A DNA stretch of 64,000 bases from the NCBI GenBank assembly GCA_002305415.1, contig DBQX01000046.1, positions 95,202 through 159,201 on the forward strand. The letters run 5' to 3'. The translations under genes and the position numbers were made by a program. Positions 1 to 8,729 of the stretch are shown here, piece after piece. The notes beneath the pieces are model-generated. The model had not been told where the DNA came from and made no database searches. It was given only the letters and a program-made list of their open reading frames with translations. Origin of the DNA: Actinomycetales bacterium UBA1383 (GTDB taxonomy: Bacteria; Actinomycetota; Actinomycetes; Actinomycetales; Actinomycetaceae). The stretch's first letter is position 1. The number at the start of each line of letters is the position of its first letter.

Positions 1-839
1 GCCTGCTCCATCTCGGCGATGATCTCGGGTACGCCAGCACCCTCCGAGAGGAAGATGTTCACGTTGCCGATCTCGTCCATGATCGCCCGGAGCCGCGACG
101 CCTCGGTGTCGAGGTTGGGCCCCATCTCGGGCACGTAGACCGCGTGGACGTCCCAGCGCTCGCGTGACAGCCCGACGGACGGCACCCACTCCTGGGTGTC
201 CAGCCACCCACGGTACTTGCGCACCGCCGCGGCGGTCAGCCACCCGCAGTTACGTCCCATGACCTCGTGGACGATCAGCATCCGCGGGTTGGCGCGGTGC
301 TCGCCGATGACGTTCTGCGCGAACTCCGCGGCCTCCTCCGCCGCCGTGTCCGCCCCGAGCGACTGGCGGATGGGGACGATGTCGTTGTCGATCGTCTTGG
401 GGAGACCCACGACGGTGAGCTGGTAGTCGTTGCCGGCGAGGTACGCGGCGAGGTCCGCCGCGGTGGTGTTCGTGTCATCCCCGCCGATCGTGTGCAGCAC
501 GTCCACGCCGTCCTCGCGGAGGCGTTCCGCCGCGACCTCCAGCGGGTCCTGCCCGTCCTTCACCAGGCCCCGGGAGACGAGGTTGCGCACGTTGGTGAGC
601 TTGACCCGGGAGTTGCCGATCGGGCTCCCACCGAAGCGGTGGAGGCTGCCCGCCTTCTGGCGCGCCTCCTCGTCGATGACGACGTGCGTGCCCGTCAGCA
701 GCCCGTGGTAGCCGTACTGGTAGGCGATGATCTCGGTATCCGGCGACACCTCCGTGTACCGCTCAATCAGACCGCCGACCGCGGATGAGAGACACGGGGC
801 GAATCCCCCGGCCGTGAGCAGAGCGACGCGACGAACCAT
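1..839 (-). CDS. pfp: PPi-dependent 6-phosphofructokinase (partial, C-terminus off left edge)
   Basis: Interconverts fructose 6-phosphate and fructose 1,6-bisphosphate using pyrophosphate as phosphoryl donor, a reversible glycolytic step in the cytoplasm. The ATG at 839 follows a GGAAGGTG ribosome site. The first 279 residues are present. The N-terminus (MVRRVALLTAGGFAPC) is the PFK nucleotide fold. GGDDTN at residues 119-124 has Asp where ATP-dependent enzymes have Gly (GGDG), which is the PPi-type signature. PKTIDND (147-153) carries the catalytic Asp, and MGRNCGW (194-200) is the substrate-binding segment. It is transcribed away from the plsC-like gene. The remainder lies beyond base 1, so length and intactness cannot be judged. 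Confidence 0.87.
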   Translation of the reverse strand, partial: MVRRVALLTAGGFAPCLSSAVGGLIERYTEVSPDTEIIAYQYGYHGLLTGTHVVIDEEARQKAGSLHRFGGSPIGNSRVKLTNVRNLVSRGLVKDGQDPLEVAAERLREDGVDVLHTIGGDDTNTTAADLAAYLAGNDYQLTVVGLPKTIDNDIVPIRQSLGADTAAEEAAEFAQNVIGEHRANPRMLIVHEVMGRNCGWLTAAAVRKYRGWLDTQEWVPSVGLSRERWDVHAVYVPEMGPNLDTEASRLRAIMDEIGNVNIFLSEGAGVPEIIAEMEQ

Positions 840-894
840 TGCCACACCTTCCGTGATCGCTGGGACCCGGTGTGTGCCCGGGTCGTCGCCCAGT

Positions 895-1815
895 CTATTG
901 CCTCGGCTCCGACCCCTCGCCGGAGTCGGGCGGACTTTCTGCGCCGTTACCCGGAGAGTCGTCGCGTCCGTCGTCGGGGCGGCCACCCTCACCACGAGCG
1001 GTCTCGAGACGTTCGAGAGCCTCCTTGATCTCGTCCTCGGTGGGCTCGGGGACCTCGACGTCGGGGACCGGCCGGCCGCCCGGCGCCCCCACCCGGACGG
1101 GGGCGGGCACCGCGGGAGCCTCCTCCTTCTCCTTCTTCGCTGCTGCCATGCGCGCCTTCATGGTCGCGGCGTAGGTGTCGACGTACTCCTGGCCGGACAG
1201 CCGCATGATCTCGTACATGATCTCGTCGGTGATCGAACGCAGCACGAAACGGTCGCTGGACATCCCCGCGTAACGCGAGAAGTCCATCGGCTCACCGATC
1301 ACGATGCCGATGCGATGCAGCTTCGGGATCTTCTGGCCGATCGGCTGCGCGATGTTCGTGCCGATCATCGCGACGGGGATCACGGGCGCCCCGGACTCGA
1401 GCGCGAGGCGTGCCACGCCGGTCTTTCCCCGGTACAGGCGGCCATCGGGGCTGCGGGTGCCCTCCGGGTAGATACCGAAGAGCTCACCCTCGGCGAGTCG
1501 CTTCAGCCCGGTCCTCAGCGCGGCCTCCGACGCCTTTCCGCCCGACCTGTCGACGGGGACCGTCCCGACCCCGCGCATGAACGCGGCGACGGCCTTGCCC
1601 TTCACGCCCTTCCCGGTGAAGTAGTCGGACTTCCCCATGAACACGACCTCCCGGCGGATCATGAGCGGGAGGAAGAAGGAGTCGATGACGGCGAGGTGGT
1701 TGGACGCGAGGATCGCCGGGCCCTCGTCGGGGATGTTCTGCTGGCCCCGTATCCAGGGCTGGTAGAACAGCTTCATCGCGCTGCCGAGTGTCGCTTTCAT
1801 GAAGCTGTAGAACAC
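895..1815 (-). CDS. 1-acyl-sn-glycerol-3-phosphate acyltransferase (PlsC family)
   Basis: Likely transfers an acyl chain to lysophosphatidic acid in phospholipid synthesis at the inner membrane face. The acyltransferase HX4D motif is NHLAVID near residue 39, and the substrate motif YPEGTRSPDG follows about 75 residues later, with the GAPVIPVAM block after it. The start is GTG at 1815 because GGAGGT lies six bases upstream; the frame is open further upstream but lacks a better site. After about residue 230 the protein becomes a charged, Pro/Glu-rich tail of roughly 75 residues that is not part of the enzyme fold. M. tuberculosis has a PlsC-like gene (Rv2182c) at a similar place in the conserved gene order. 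Confidence 0.85.
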   Translation of the reverse strand: MFYSFMKATLGSAMKLFYQPWIRGQQNIPDEGPAILASNHLAVIDSFFLPLMIRREVVFMGKSDYFTGKGVKGKAVAAFMRGVGTVPVDRSGGKASEAALRTGLKRLAEGELFGIYPEGTRSPDGRLYRGKTGVARLALESGAPVIPVAMIGTNIAQPIGQKIPKLHRIGIVIGEPMDFSRYAGMSSDRFVLRSITDEIMYEIMRLSGQEYVDTYAATMKARMAAAKKEKEEAPAVPAPVRVGAPGGRPVPDVEVPEPTEDEIKEALERLETARGEGGRPDDGRDDSPGNGAESPPDSGEGSEPRQ

Positions 1816-1900
1816 GCGGCTACCTCCGTACGACGTCGGCCCTGTCTGAGGCACGGGCCACAGGTTACAGCACCGGGTGGACCCGCCTAGAGTCGAGGCC

Positions 1901-2311
1901 ATGGCACGCACGCCCGACGAATTCGATCCGGATGAACTCGATGCCCGGTGGAACGATCTTACGTCCCGCCTCGGCCCCCTGGGCGTGCCACGGGAGGGCG
2001 AACACCCGGAGAAGGCCGGCGGAACCGGACCAGTACCCACCTCTCCACCCGGACCCCGGGGCCACGAGGTGCCGGATGACGAGACGGGATTCGAGGAGCC
2101 CGACCCGGTGCTGGGTCACACCGACCCCGCGACCGTCCTGGGCTGGCTGGCCCTGGGCCTCGGCATCCTCGGGGTGTTCATGGTGTTCGCGACGCGGGCC
2201 GCGACGATCCTCGGTGTGCTCAGCACCGCCGTCGCCGTCAGTGGGTTGATCTCCCTCGTCGTGCGGCTGCCACAGCACGCCAACCGCGACGACGACGGCG
2301 CCCAGGTCTGA
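1901..2311 (+). CDS. small two-pass membrane protein, unknown function
   Basis: A 136-residue protein that I do not recognise. The first 75 residues are acidic and hydrophilic (MARTPDEFDPDELDAR at the start, then a Pro/Gly-rich stretch). Two hydrophobic segments follow at about residues 79-97 and 101-121, then a short charged tail. The start is ATG at 1901, because a TAGAGT -10 box ends seven bases upstream and would give a leaderless transcript; an in-frame ATG at 1877 is less likely. It is divergent from the plsC-like gene and lies upstream of the acyl-CoA ligase, so a membrane-lipid role is possible but only a guess from position. Confidence 0.7.
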   Translation: MARTPDEFDPDELDARWNDLTSRLGPLGVPREGEHPEKAGGTGPVPTSPPGPRGHEVPDDETGFEEPDPVLGHTDPATVLGWLALGLGILGVFMVFATRAATILGVLSTAVAVSGLISLVVRLPQHANRDDDGAQV

Positions 2312-2417
2312 GCGCGACCCACGCCACCGGCCCGCGCCGCAAAGCGCGCACCTCGATGCGACCCACGTCACACAGGCCTGTAGTCTTGCGCACACACCGT
2401 CGATGAAGGAGCGACCG

Positions 2418-4232
2418 ATGGCTGAGTTCACCGTCCCGCGGGCCGTCACCGTGAGTCCTGACACCTCGATCAGCGACTACCTGATCCGCTGGGGCACCGA
2501 GGACCCGGAGTCCGTCCTCTACCGGCAGAAGATCGGCGACGCGTGGGTCGACTGGTCCGCGGCGAAGACCCTCGCCGTGGTGCGCGGGATCGCCCTGGGC
2601 CTGCGGGCAGCGGGCTTCGGGCGCGGCGATCGCATCGCCATCATGTCGCGGACCCGCCTGGAGTGGACGCTCGCGGACCTCGCGATCTGGCACATCGGCG
2701 CCGTCGCGGTCCCCATCTACGAGAGTTCCTCACCCGCCCAGGCACAGTGGATCCTCTCCGACTCCGGGACCACAGGCGTCTTCGCCGAGACCACCGCCCT
2801 CGCCGCCGTCGTCGAGGAGGCGCGCTCCGAGGAGGGCGGACACGGCGTGACGCACGTGTGGGTCTTCGACGAGGGCGCCATGGAGACGCTCACCGCCGCG
2901 GGCCGCGAACTCGACCCGGCCACGGCGGATGCCGCCGTCGCCGGGGTGCACCTCGATGACACGGCCACGATCATCTACACCTCCGGCACGACCGGGCGCC
3001 CCAAGGGCGTGGTGCTCAGCCACGGGAACTTCGTGGAGTTGTCGGAGGAGGCAGTCAACCTGCTTCCGGAGATCGTCAAGGAGCCCGGGGCGAACTCGCT
3101 GCTCTTCCTCCCGCTGGCGCACGTATTCGCCCGGTTCGTGGAAGTGCTGATGCTCGTCGGCCAGCTGCCGATGGGCCACACGCCGGACGTCAAGCAGGCC
3201 GTGGCCGACATCGCCACGTTCAAGCCCACCTTCCTCCTCAGTGTCCCGCGGGTGTGGGAGAAGGTCTACAACGGTGCCGAACTCAAGCAGGGCAAGGGCC
3301 TGAAGCGGACGATCTTCCGGTGGGCGGCCAAGACCTCGGTGGGCTACTCGCGCATGCTGGCCACACCGTCGGGTCCCACGGCGTACGTCAAGGCCAAGCA
3401 CGCCATCGCGGACCGCCTCGTGTACCACAAGCTCCGCGAGGCCCTCGGCGGCACCCTCCACTGGACGATCTCGGGCGGTGCGCCCCTGGGCGAGCGGCTC
3501 GGCAACTTCTACCAGGGAATCGGCCTGCACATGCTCGAGGGTTACGGCCTCACCGAGACGACCGCCCCCTCCAACGTCAACCTCCCCCGGAAGACGAAGA
3601 TCGGGACCGTGGGCCCGCCCCTCCCCGGCACCTCCGTCCGTATCGCCGAGGACGGCGAGATCCTCATCCGGGGCATCGGCGTCTTCAAGGGTTACCACAA
3701 CAACCCGGCCGCGACGGCGGAGGCGATGAAGGACGGGTGGTTCCACACCGGCGACGTCGGCGTGATGGATGACGAGGGCTACCTGTCCATCACCGGACGC
3801 AAGAAGGAACTCATCGTCACGGCAGGCGGGAAGAATGTCGCACCTGCCCAGCTCGAGGACCCCCTGCGCACCCACCCGCTCATCTCCCAGGCGATGGCCG
3901 TCGGGGACCGGCAGCCGTTCGTGGCGGCCCTCATCACCCTCGACGCCGAGGTTCTGCCGCGCTGGCTCGAGACCCACGACCGGCCCCCGATGACCGTGGA
4001 GGAAGCGGCCCGGGACCCGTTCGTCCGCGAACACATCCAGATGGCCGTCGACCGGGTCAACAAGAAGGTCTCCCGAGCCGAGTCCATCCGCGAGATCAGG
4101 ATCCTCGCGGACGACTTCACCATCGAGAACGACATGCTGACCCCCTCCATGAAGGTCAAGCGCCACGAGGTCATGACCAACTACCAGGACCTGATCGACT
4201 CGATCTACGCGGGGACGAACCCGAAGGAGTGA
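2418..4232 (+). CDS. long-chain fatty acid--CoA ligase (AMP-binding)
   Basis: Activates fatty acids to acyl-CoA through an acyl-adenylate. All family motifs are visible: the P-loop YTSGTTGRPKG near residue 190, GYGLTETTAP near 375, HTGDVGVMDDEGYL near 445, and the hinge and lysine region ITGRKKELIVTAGGKN near 458-473. The length (604 residues) is typical of the FadD15-type ligases. ATG 2418 is chosen because AAGGAG lies directly before it; an ATG five codons upstream would overlap that site. FadD15 (Rv2187) lies in the corresponding region in M. tuberculosis. Together with the PlsC-like gene it suggests a lipid-metabolism pair. Confidence 0.9.
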   Translation: MAEFTVPRAVTVSPDTSISDYLIRWGTEDPESVLYRQKIGDAWVDWSAAKTLAVVRGIALGLRAAGFGRGDRIAIMSRTRLEWTLADLAIWHIGAVAVPIYESSSPAQAQWILSDSGTTGVFAETTALAAVVEEARSEEGGHGVTHVWVFDEGAMETLTAAGRELDPATADAAVAGVHLDDTATIIYTSGTTGRPKGVVLSHGNFVELSEEAVNLLPEIVKEPGANSLLFLPLAHVFARFVEVLMLVGQLPMGHTPDVKQAVADIATFKPTFLLSVPRVWEKVYNGAELKQGKGLKRTIFRWAAKTSVGYSRMLATPSGPTAYVKAKHAIADRLVYHKLREALGGTLHWTISGGAPLGERLGNFYQGIGLHMLEGYGLTETTAPSNVNLPRKTKIGTVGPPLPGTSVRIAEDGEILIRGIGVFKGYHNNPAATAEAMKDGWFHTGDVGVMDDEGYLSITGRKKELIVTAGGKNVAPAQLEDPLRTHPLISQAMAVGDRQPFVAALITLDAEVLPRWLETHDRPPMTVEEAARDPFVREHIQMAVDRVNKKVSRAESIREIRILADDFTIENDMLTPSMKVKRHEVMTNYQDLIDSIYAGTNPKE

Positions 4233-4286
4233 CATCCCGGCGACCTTCCCGGGTTCGTGTCGGTGCGCCTCCCTATGCTGGCGCAC

Positions 4287-6044
4287 ATGCCCCTCGCCCC
4301 CGCCGCCGCATCCCTCCTCCGGGGCGCGGCCAGTGTCTCGTCGGTGGCCACTGGTGTGGTCCAGCCGACACTCGAGTCGCTGGGGACGCCGCTGCGGGAG
4401 GTGACGTTCGTCGTCGTCGACCTGGAGACGACCGGCCAGGCGCCCGGAGCGGCCGCGATCACCGAGATCGGCGCGGTCAAGGTGCGGGGCGGCGAGGTGC
4501 TCGGGGAGTTCCAGACGCTCGTGAACCCCGGCGTCCCCATTCCGCCGATGATCACGGTGCTCACGGGCATCACGACAGCAATGGTGCTGCCCGCCCCCCG
4601 GATCGACGAGGCGCTCCCGCGGTTCCTCGAGTTCGCCGGCCTGGACCGCGGCGCCGTCCTGGTCGCCCACAACGCGCGATTCGACGTCTCCTTCCTGAAG
4701 GCCGCGGCCGCTGACCTGTCGTATCCGTGGCCGGCCCCCCACGTTGTCGACACCCTCGCGCTCGCCCGCCGGGCCCTCACCAGGGACGACGTGCCGAACT
4801 TCAAGCTGAGTTCACTCGCGCAGCTCTTCAGGACCGACGTCGCACCCGACCACCGTGCCCTCAGCGACGCGCGGGCCACCGTGGAGGTACTCCACCGGCT
4901 CCTCGAACGCCTCGCTCCGCTGGGACTGCAGTACCTCGAGGACCTCCGCACCATCGTCGACCCTGTACCGGCCGCCCGCCGCCGCAAGTCCTCCCTCGCG
5001 GACGCGGTGCCGCACGGGCCCGGCGTGTACCAGTTCATCGGGCCGGGCGACGAGGTCCTCTACATCGGGACCGCCAGCGACCTCCGAACGCGGGTGCGCA
5101 GCTATTTCACCGCGGCGGAGAAGCGCAGCCGGATCGGCGAGATGGTAGACCTGGCGGTGGAGATCCGCACCGTCCCCTGCCAGAGCGTTCTCGAGGCGCA
5201 GGTCCGGGAACTGCGGCTGATCGAGCACTGCGATCCCCCCTACAACCGGAGGTCACGGCGGCCCCGGCGCCGCCCGTGGGTGCGACTCACCGCCGAACCG
5301 TTCCCACGCCTCACCGTGGTCCGGGACCTCGCCCTCACCGATCTCGACGTCGCGTGGGGTCCATTCACGACACATGAGCAGGCCCGGGCCGCCGTGGAGG
5401 CCCTGCAGGCGGTGACGTCGCTGCGATCCTGCACGGCGCGTCTGCCACGGACACCATCACCACGGGCGCGATCCTGCATGGCCCACGAGGTGGGCGCCTG
5501 CCTGGCGCCATGCGTCGGCGCGACCGACGCGACGCGCTACGGCGCAGACGTCGAACGCGCACGCCGGGCCCTCGCCGGCGACCTCGCAGAGACCGTCGAG
5601 CACCTCCGCGGGCGGATCGCCGTCCTGGCCGACGCCCAGCGCTACGAGGACGCCCTGACGGTGCGCGAACGCCTGCGTGCCGTGCTCGTGGGCGGGGCGC
5701 GCGCGGAGCGGCTGCGCGCGTGGGGGCGAGTCCCGGAATTCATCGCAGCACGTCCGGTGGCCAGGAGGTGGGAACTCATCCTCGTGCGCCACGGTCGCCT
5801 TGCCGCCACCGGGTGGCTGCTGCCGGGAACCGACCCCGCCGCGGCGCTCGCGGACCTGCGGCGGGCCGCCGAGCACGTCCCACTGCCCAACGTCGTCGGA
5901 GGTGCCACACCCGCGGAGGAGACGGACCTCGTGATCGGATGGTGTCAGGAGGGCGGCGCCCGCCTCGTCGAGGTCTCCGGCGACGCGCGCATCGCGCTGC
6001 CGGTGCGGGGAGCCCATCGGTGGGCGCTTCCGCCGCGCGGATAG
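4287..6044 (+). CDS. DEDDh 3'-5' exonuclease / GIY-YIG (UvrC N-terminal-like) fusion nuclease
   Basis: Two nuclease modules in one chain. The N-terminal DEDDh exonuclease, as in DnaQ, has VVVDLETTG (Exo I), VAHNARFDVSFL (Exo II) and DHRALSDARAT (Exo III with the catalytic His). From about residue 233 a GIY-YIG domain follows (HGPGVYQFIGPGDEVLYIGTA), like UvrC or Cho, then a helical UVR-like region. Expected to act in DNA repair, incising and trimming DNA. The start is uncertain. ATG 4287 sits seven bases after a TATGCT -10 box, which suits a leaderless mRNA; GTG 4257 and ATG 4275 are in frame. The M. tuberculosis counterpart is Rv2191, also next to trpD. Confidence 0.87.
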   Translation: MPLAPAAASLLRGAASVSSVATGVVQPTLESLGTPLREVTFVVVDLETTGQAPGAAAITEIGAVKVRGGEVLGEFQTLVNPGVPIPPMITVLTGITTAMVLPAPRIDEALPRFLEFAGLDRGAVLVAHNARFDVSFLKAAAADLSYPWPAPHVVDTLALARRALTRDDVPNFKLSSLAQLFRTDVAPDHRALSDARATVEVLHRLLERLAPLGLQYLEDLRTIVDPVPAARRRKSSLADAVPHGPGVYQFIGPGDEVLYIGTASDLRTRVRSYFTAAEKRSRIGEMVDLAVEIRTVPCQSVLEAQVRELRLIEHCDPPYNRRSRRPRRRPWVRLTAEPFPRLTVVRDLALTDLDVAWGPFTTHEQARAAVEALQAVTSLRSCTARLPRTPSPRARSCMAHEVGACLAPCVGATDATRYGADVERARRALAGDLAETVEHLRGRIAVLADAQRYEDALTVRERLRAVLVGGARAERLRAWGRVPEFIAARPVARRWELILVRHGRLAATGWLLPGTDPAAALADLRRAAEHVPLPNVVGGATPAEETDLVIGWCQEGGARLVEVSGDARIALPVRGAHRWALPPRG

Positions 6045-6103
6045 ATGCCACGGACACCCGGCGCCGGGCGGCATGATGGAGTCACGAAGGAACAGGAGTC
6101 ACC

Positions 6104-6382
6104 GTGATCACAGCAATCGTCCTCATCGAGGCCGCCCCCGCCCTCATCCCCGAGGTCGCGGCCGCGGTCGCCGACATCGACCGGGTCAGCGAGGTCTACT
6201 CCGTCGCCGGGGACGTCGACCTGATCGCGATGGTCCGGGTGACCGCGCACGAGGAACTCGCGGACGTCATCGCGGATCGGATCTCCAAGGTCGAGGGGGT
6301 GCGCGAGACCCGTACCTTCATCGCCTTCCGGGCGTACTCCCGCCACGACCTCGACGCGGCATTCCAGCTCGGGCTCGACTAG
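6104..6382 (+). CDS. stand-alone Lrp/AsnC ligand-binding (RAM) domain protein
   Basis: A 92-residue protein made only of the effector-binding domain of Lrp/AsnC regulators (start MITAIVLIEA; VAGDVDLIAMVRV in the middle; GVRETRTFIAF near the end). It lacks the helix-turn-helix. Such single-domain proteins bind amino acids and form ring oligomers, so it may modulate another Lrp protein or sense amino acids. It starts with GTG at 6104 behind AAGGAACAGGAG. It faces trpD tail to tail, with 27 bases between the stop codons. No DNA-binding role can be claimed. Confidence 0.85.
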   Translation: MITAIVLIEAAPALIPEVAAAVADIDRVSEVYSVAGDVDLIAMVRVTAHEELADVIADRISKVEGVRETRTFIAFRAYSRHDLDAAFQLGLD

Positions 6383-6409
6383 ACCGGACCCCTGAGACCG
6401 GCTGCCCGT

Positions 6410-7468
6410 TCAGGACGCGGTCGCGGCCCGGGAGAACTCGATCCACCGCCGCAGGACTCCCTCGGCCCGCCCTGAGAGGAGCGCCTCGCGCGCCACGTCC
6501 ATGCCGCGCGCCAGCCGGGCCGGGAGGGATCCCTCCCGGGTCCCCTCGAACCCGTACGCGACGAGACCAGCCGCGGCGTTCAGCACCACCGTGTCGGTGA
6601 TGACGCCCCCGGAGCCCGCCAGCACCTCCCTCGCGATCCGCGCGTTGAACTCGGGGTCGCCACCACGCAGCTGCTCGACCGTCGCGGGAGGGATACCGAG
6701 CGCGGTGGCATCGATCTCCTCCCGGGTGACCTGCCCGCCCTCCACCAGCCACACCTCGTTGACTGCGGTGGTGGTCAACTCGTCGAGGCCGTTCCGGCCG
6801 CGGAAGACGAGGGCGGAGCTGCCTCGCTCCGCGAGCACTCCCGCGACGAGCGGCGCGTGCCGGGAACTCGAGACGCCGATGGCGCTCGCGCGCGGCCTGG
6901 CCGGGTTGGTGAGGGGGCCGAGCACGTTGAACGCCGTCGCGACACCGAGTTCCCGCCGGGTGGGTGCGGCGTAGCGCATCGAGGGGTGGAACTGGTTCGC
7001 GAACAGGAACGTGATCCCGACGACGTCGAGGGCGCGCTCCACCTGTGTGACAGGCATGGCGAGGGACACCCCGAGTGCCTCGATCACATCCGCGGAGCCG
7101 GATGCGGAACTGGAAGCCCTGTTCCCGTGCTTCACGACGCGGACGCCGGCGCCGGCGACCACGAGGGCGGCCATCGAGGAGATGTTGACCGTGCGGGCGC
7201 GATCGCCTCCCGTTCCCACGATGTCCACCGCGTCCGCGGCCACCTCGATCGGCTGGGCGTGGCGCACCATGGCCTCGGCGAGGCCCTTCAGTTCCTCGAC
7301 CGTCTCGCCCTTGGTGGCGAGCGCGGTGAGGAAGCCCGCCAGCGTCGTCGACGTGGTGTTCCCGGACATCACCTGATCCATCGCCCACCCGGTCTCCGCC
7401 GCCGTGAGGTCGACGTGGTTGATCAGCGAGGTGATGAGGTGTGGCCAGGTGGGCTCGTCCACAGTCAC
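6410..7468 (-). CDS. trpD: anthranilate phosphoribosyltransferase
   Basis: Joins anthranilate and PRPP in tryptophan synthesis (second step). The 352-residue length is usual. Signature motifs: DIVGTGGDRARTVNIS (PRPP loop, about residues 82-97), the Gly-rich segment KHGNRASSSASGSADV (anthranilate and Mg site) and NVLGPLTNPA. The ATG at 7468 overlaps the stop of the receiver-like gene by four bases, so the two are translationally coupled. No other trp gene is in the window, as is common in actinobacteria, where trpD is detached from the main trp cluster. Confidence 0.93.
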   Translation of the reverse strand: MTVDEPTWPHLITSLINHVDLTAAETGWAMDQVMSGNTTSTTLAGFLTALATKGETVEELKGLAEAMVRHAQPIEVAADAVDIVGTGGDRARTVNISSMAALVVAGAGVRVVKHGNRASSSASGSADVIEALGVSLAMPVTQVERALDVVGITFLFANQFHPSMRYAAPTRRELGVATAFNVLGPLTNPARPRASAIGVSSSRHAPLVAGVLAERGSSALVFRGRNGLDELTTTAVNEVWLVEGGQVTREEIDATALGIPPATVEQLRGGDPEFNARIAREVLAGSGGVITDTVVLNAAAGLVAYGFEGTREGSLPARLARGMDVAREALLSGRAEGVLRRWIEFSRAATAS

Positions 7469-7860
7469 TCCGCCGTGAGGAGGCGGGCCACCGCCTCCTG
7501 CAGTTCAATCGGGTCGTAGGGCGCGGAGACGACGCCATCGGCAAGAGACCAGGTCGCGAGCCACTCGTCCTGCGGCCGGGCGATCAGCAGGAGGATCGGC
7601 GGGCACCGGTAGATCTCCTGCTTCAGTTGCCGGGAGAGCGCCATACCCCCCACCTTGGCGGCCTCACCGTCGAGCACCAAGAGGGCGTAGCGCTCCCTCT
7701 CGACCTTGCTGACGACGGCGGGACCCGTGGCGGTCTCGTCCCAGCGGATCAGCGGGAGCCCCTTCGCGGCCCGGCGTCCGACGGCGGCCATCACGGACTG
7801 CCGGGTCGAGGAGTCGTCACTGTAGAGCAGCACGTCCACGTACTCGTCACTCTCAGGCAT
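7465..7860 (-). CDS. degenerate response-regulator receiver domain protein
   Basis: A 131-residue, single-domain protein with the CheY-like pattern: an acidic pair after beta-1 (LLYSDDSSTR), a possible phospho-acceptor Asp at the end of beta-3 (LLVLDGEA) and hydrophobic beta-4 (PPILLLIARPQ). The switch Thr/Ser after beta-4 appears as Ala, and the invariant Lys of the KPF/KPY motif is missing (SAPYDP). It therefore probably cannot be phosphorylated in the normal way and may act as a fixed protein-protein module. It lacks an output domain. It lies immediately upstream of trpD with a four-base overlap and divergently from ctaE. Confidence 0.7.
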   Translation of the reverse strand: MPESDEYVDVLLYSDDSSTRQSVMAAVGRRAAKGLPLIRWDETATGPAVVSKVERERYALLVLDGEAAKVGGMALSRQLKQEIYRCPPILLLIARPQDEWLATWSLADGVVSAPYDPIELQEAVARLLTAE

Positions 7861-8020
7861 TCGGGGGCGTCCTTCCGCGGTGCGGGCGCAGCATGCTGCG
7901 CTCGTGGTCTCGCAGTCATCCTACGCGTGTCACCCGATGGGGACCGGCCCGACGCCCGGCGCCCGTGAGACGCCCGGACAACGGCACTCCCATCCGGCGA
8001 AAGGGGCCCCGATGAGACAG

Positions 8021-8035
8021 CTAGGACGTTGGGCC
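8021..8035 (+). promoter_or_regulatory. 15-bp motif upstream of ctaE, shared with ctaC
   Basis: CTAGGACGTTGGGCC lies 36 bases before the ctaE ATG. A near copy (13 of 15 bases) lies upstream of ctaC at 16053-16067. The TAGGAC inside it could also serve as a -10 box for a transcript starting near 8034. A shared regulator of the two halves of the oxidase is an inference. Confidence 0.4.
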
Positions 8036-8071
8036 CACTCAGAAGGTGAAAAGCGCCACGAGTGCGCAATA

Positions 8072-8713
8072 ATGGCCAACGTGTCGACGCAATCCGCCGT
8101 AGCCCCTGCCTTGCACCTCCGCGTGGACCGTCCCAACCCGGTTTCGGTCGGGACGATTGTCTGGCTGGCGAGCGAGTTGATGTTCTTCGCCGGCCTCTTC
8201 GCGATGTACTTCACGCACAGGTCCGTCAACGCGGACCAGTGGCCCGCGAACACCGAGTTGCTGAACCTCCCGTTCTCACTCGTGAACACCACGATCCTCG
8301 TGCTCTCCTCGGTGACCTGCCAGATGGGCGTGTGGGCCGCTGAACGGTACCGGCCCCATCGCACGGGCTCACTCCTCCAGGTTGGCCGCTGGGGCGTGAC
8401 CGAGTGGTTCACCCTGACCTTCATCATGGGTGCGATCTTCATCTCCGGGCAGGTGTACGAGTACGCGGAGCTCTACTCCATCGGGCTGGACGTCACCTCG
8501 TCCTACGGCTCGGTGTTCTACATCACGACCGGGTTCCACGGCCTCCACGTGATCGGAGGCCTGATCGCCTTCCTGTTCGTCCTCGGCCGCACCTTCGCCG
8601 CCAGGCGCTACGGCCACCACGAGGCCACCACCGCGATCGTGACGTCCTACTATTGGCACTTCGTCGACGTGGTGTGGGTCGGACTCTTCATCACCATCTA
8701 CTTCATCCGCTGA
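8072..8713 (+). CDS. ctaE: cytochrome c oxidase subunit III
   Basis: Subunit III of the aa3-type terminal oxidase in the cytoplasmic membrane; it stabilises subunit I and its proton channel. 213 residues with five hydrophobic spans. Family landmarks are TIVWLASELMFFAGLF with the conserved Glu, GFHGLHVIGGLIAF and the C-terminal YWHFVDVVWVGLF. ATG 8072 is preferred because MANVSTQSA leads directly into the family's conserved region; the frame stays open upstream to 7880, but that part is unlike ctaE. AGAAGGTGA lies about 23 bases upstream, too far for a normal ribosome site. First gene of ctaE-qcrC-qcrA-qcrB. Confidence 0.93.
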   Translation: MANVSTQSAVAPALHLRVDRPNPVSVGTIVWLASELMFFAGLFAMYFTHRSVNADQWPANTELLNLPFSLVNTTILVLSSVTCQMGVWAAERYRPHRTGSLLQVGRWGVTEWFTLTFIMGAIFISGQVYEYAELYSIGLDVTSSYGSVFYITTGFHGLHVIGGLIAFLFVLGRTFAARRYGHHEATTAIVTSYYWHFVDVVWVGLFITIYFIR

Positions 8714-8729
8714 CGGCAAGGACGAGACC

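Noticed and set aside
2730..4742. 670-codon open frame antisense to the acyl-CoA ligase
   Set aside because: Third-position bias of the real gene makes the opposite strand open; no motif is seen.
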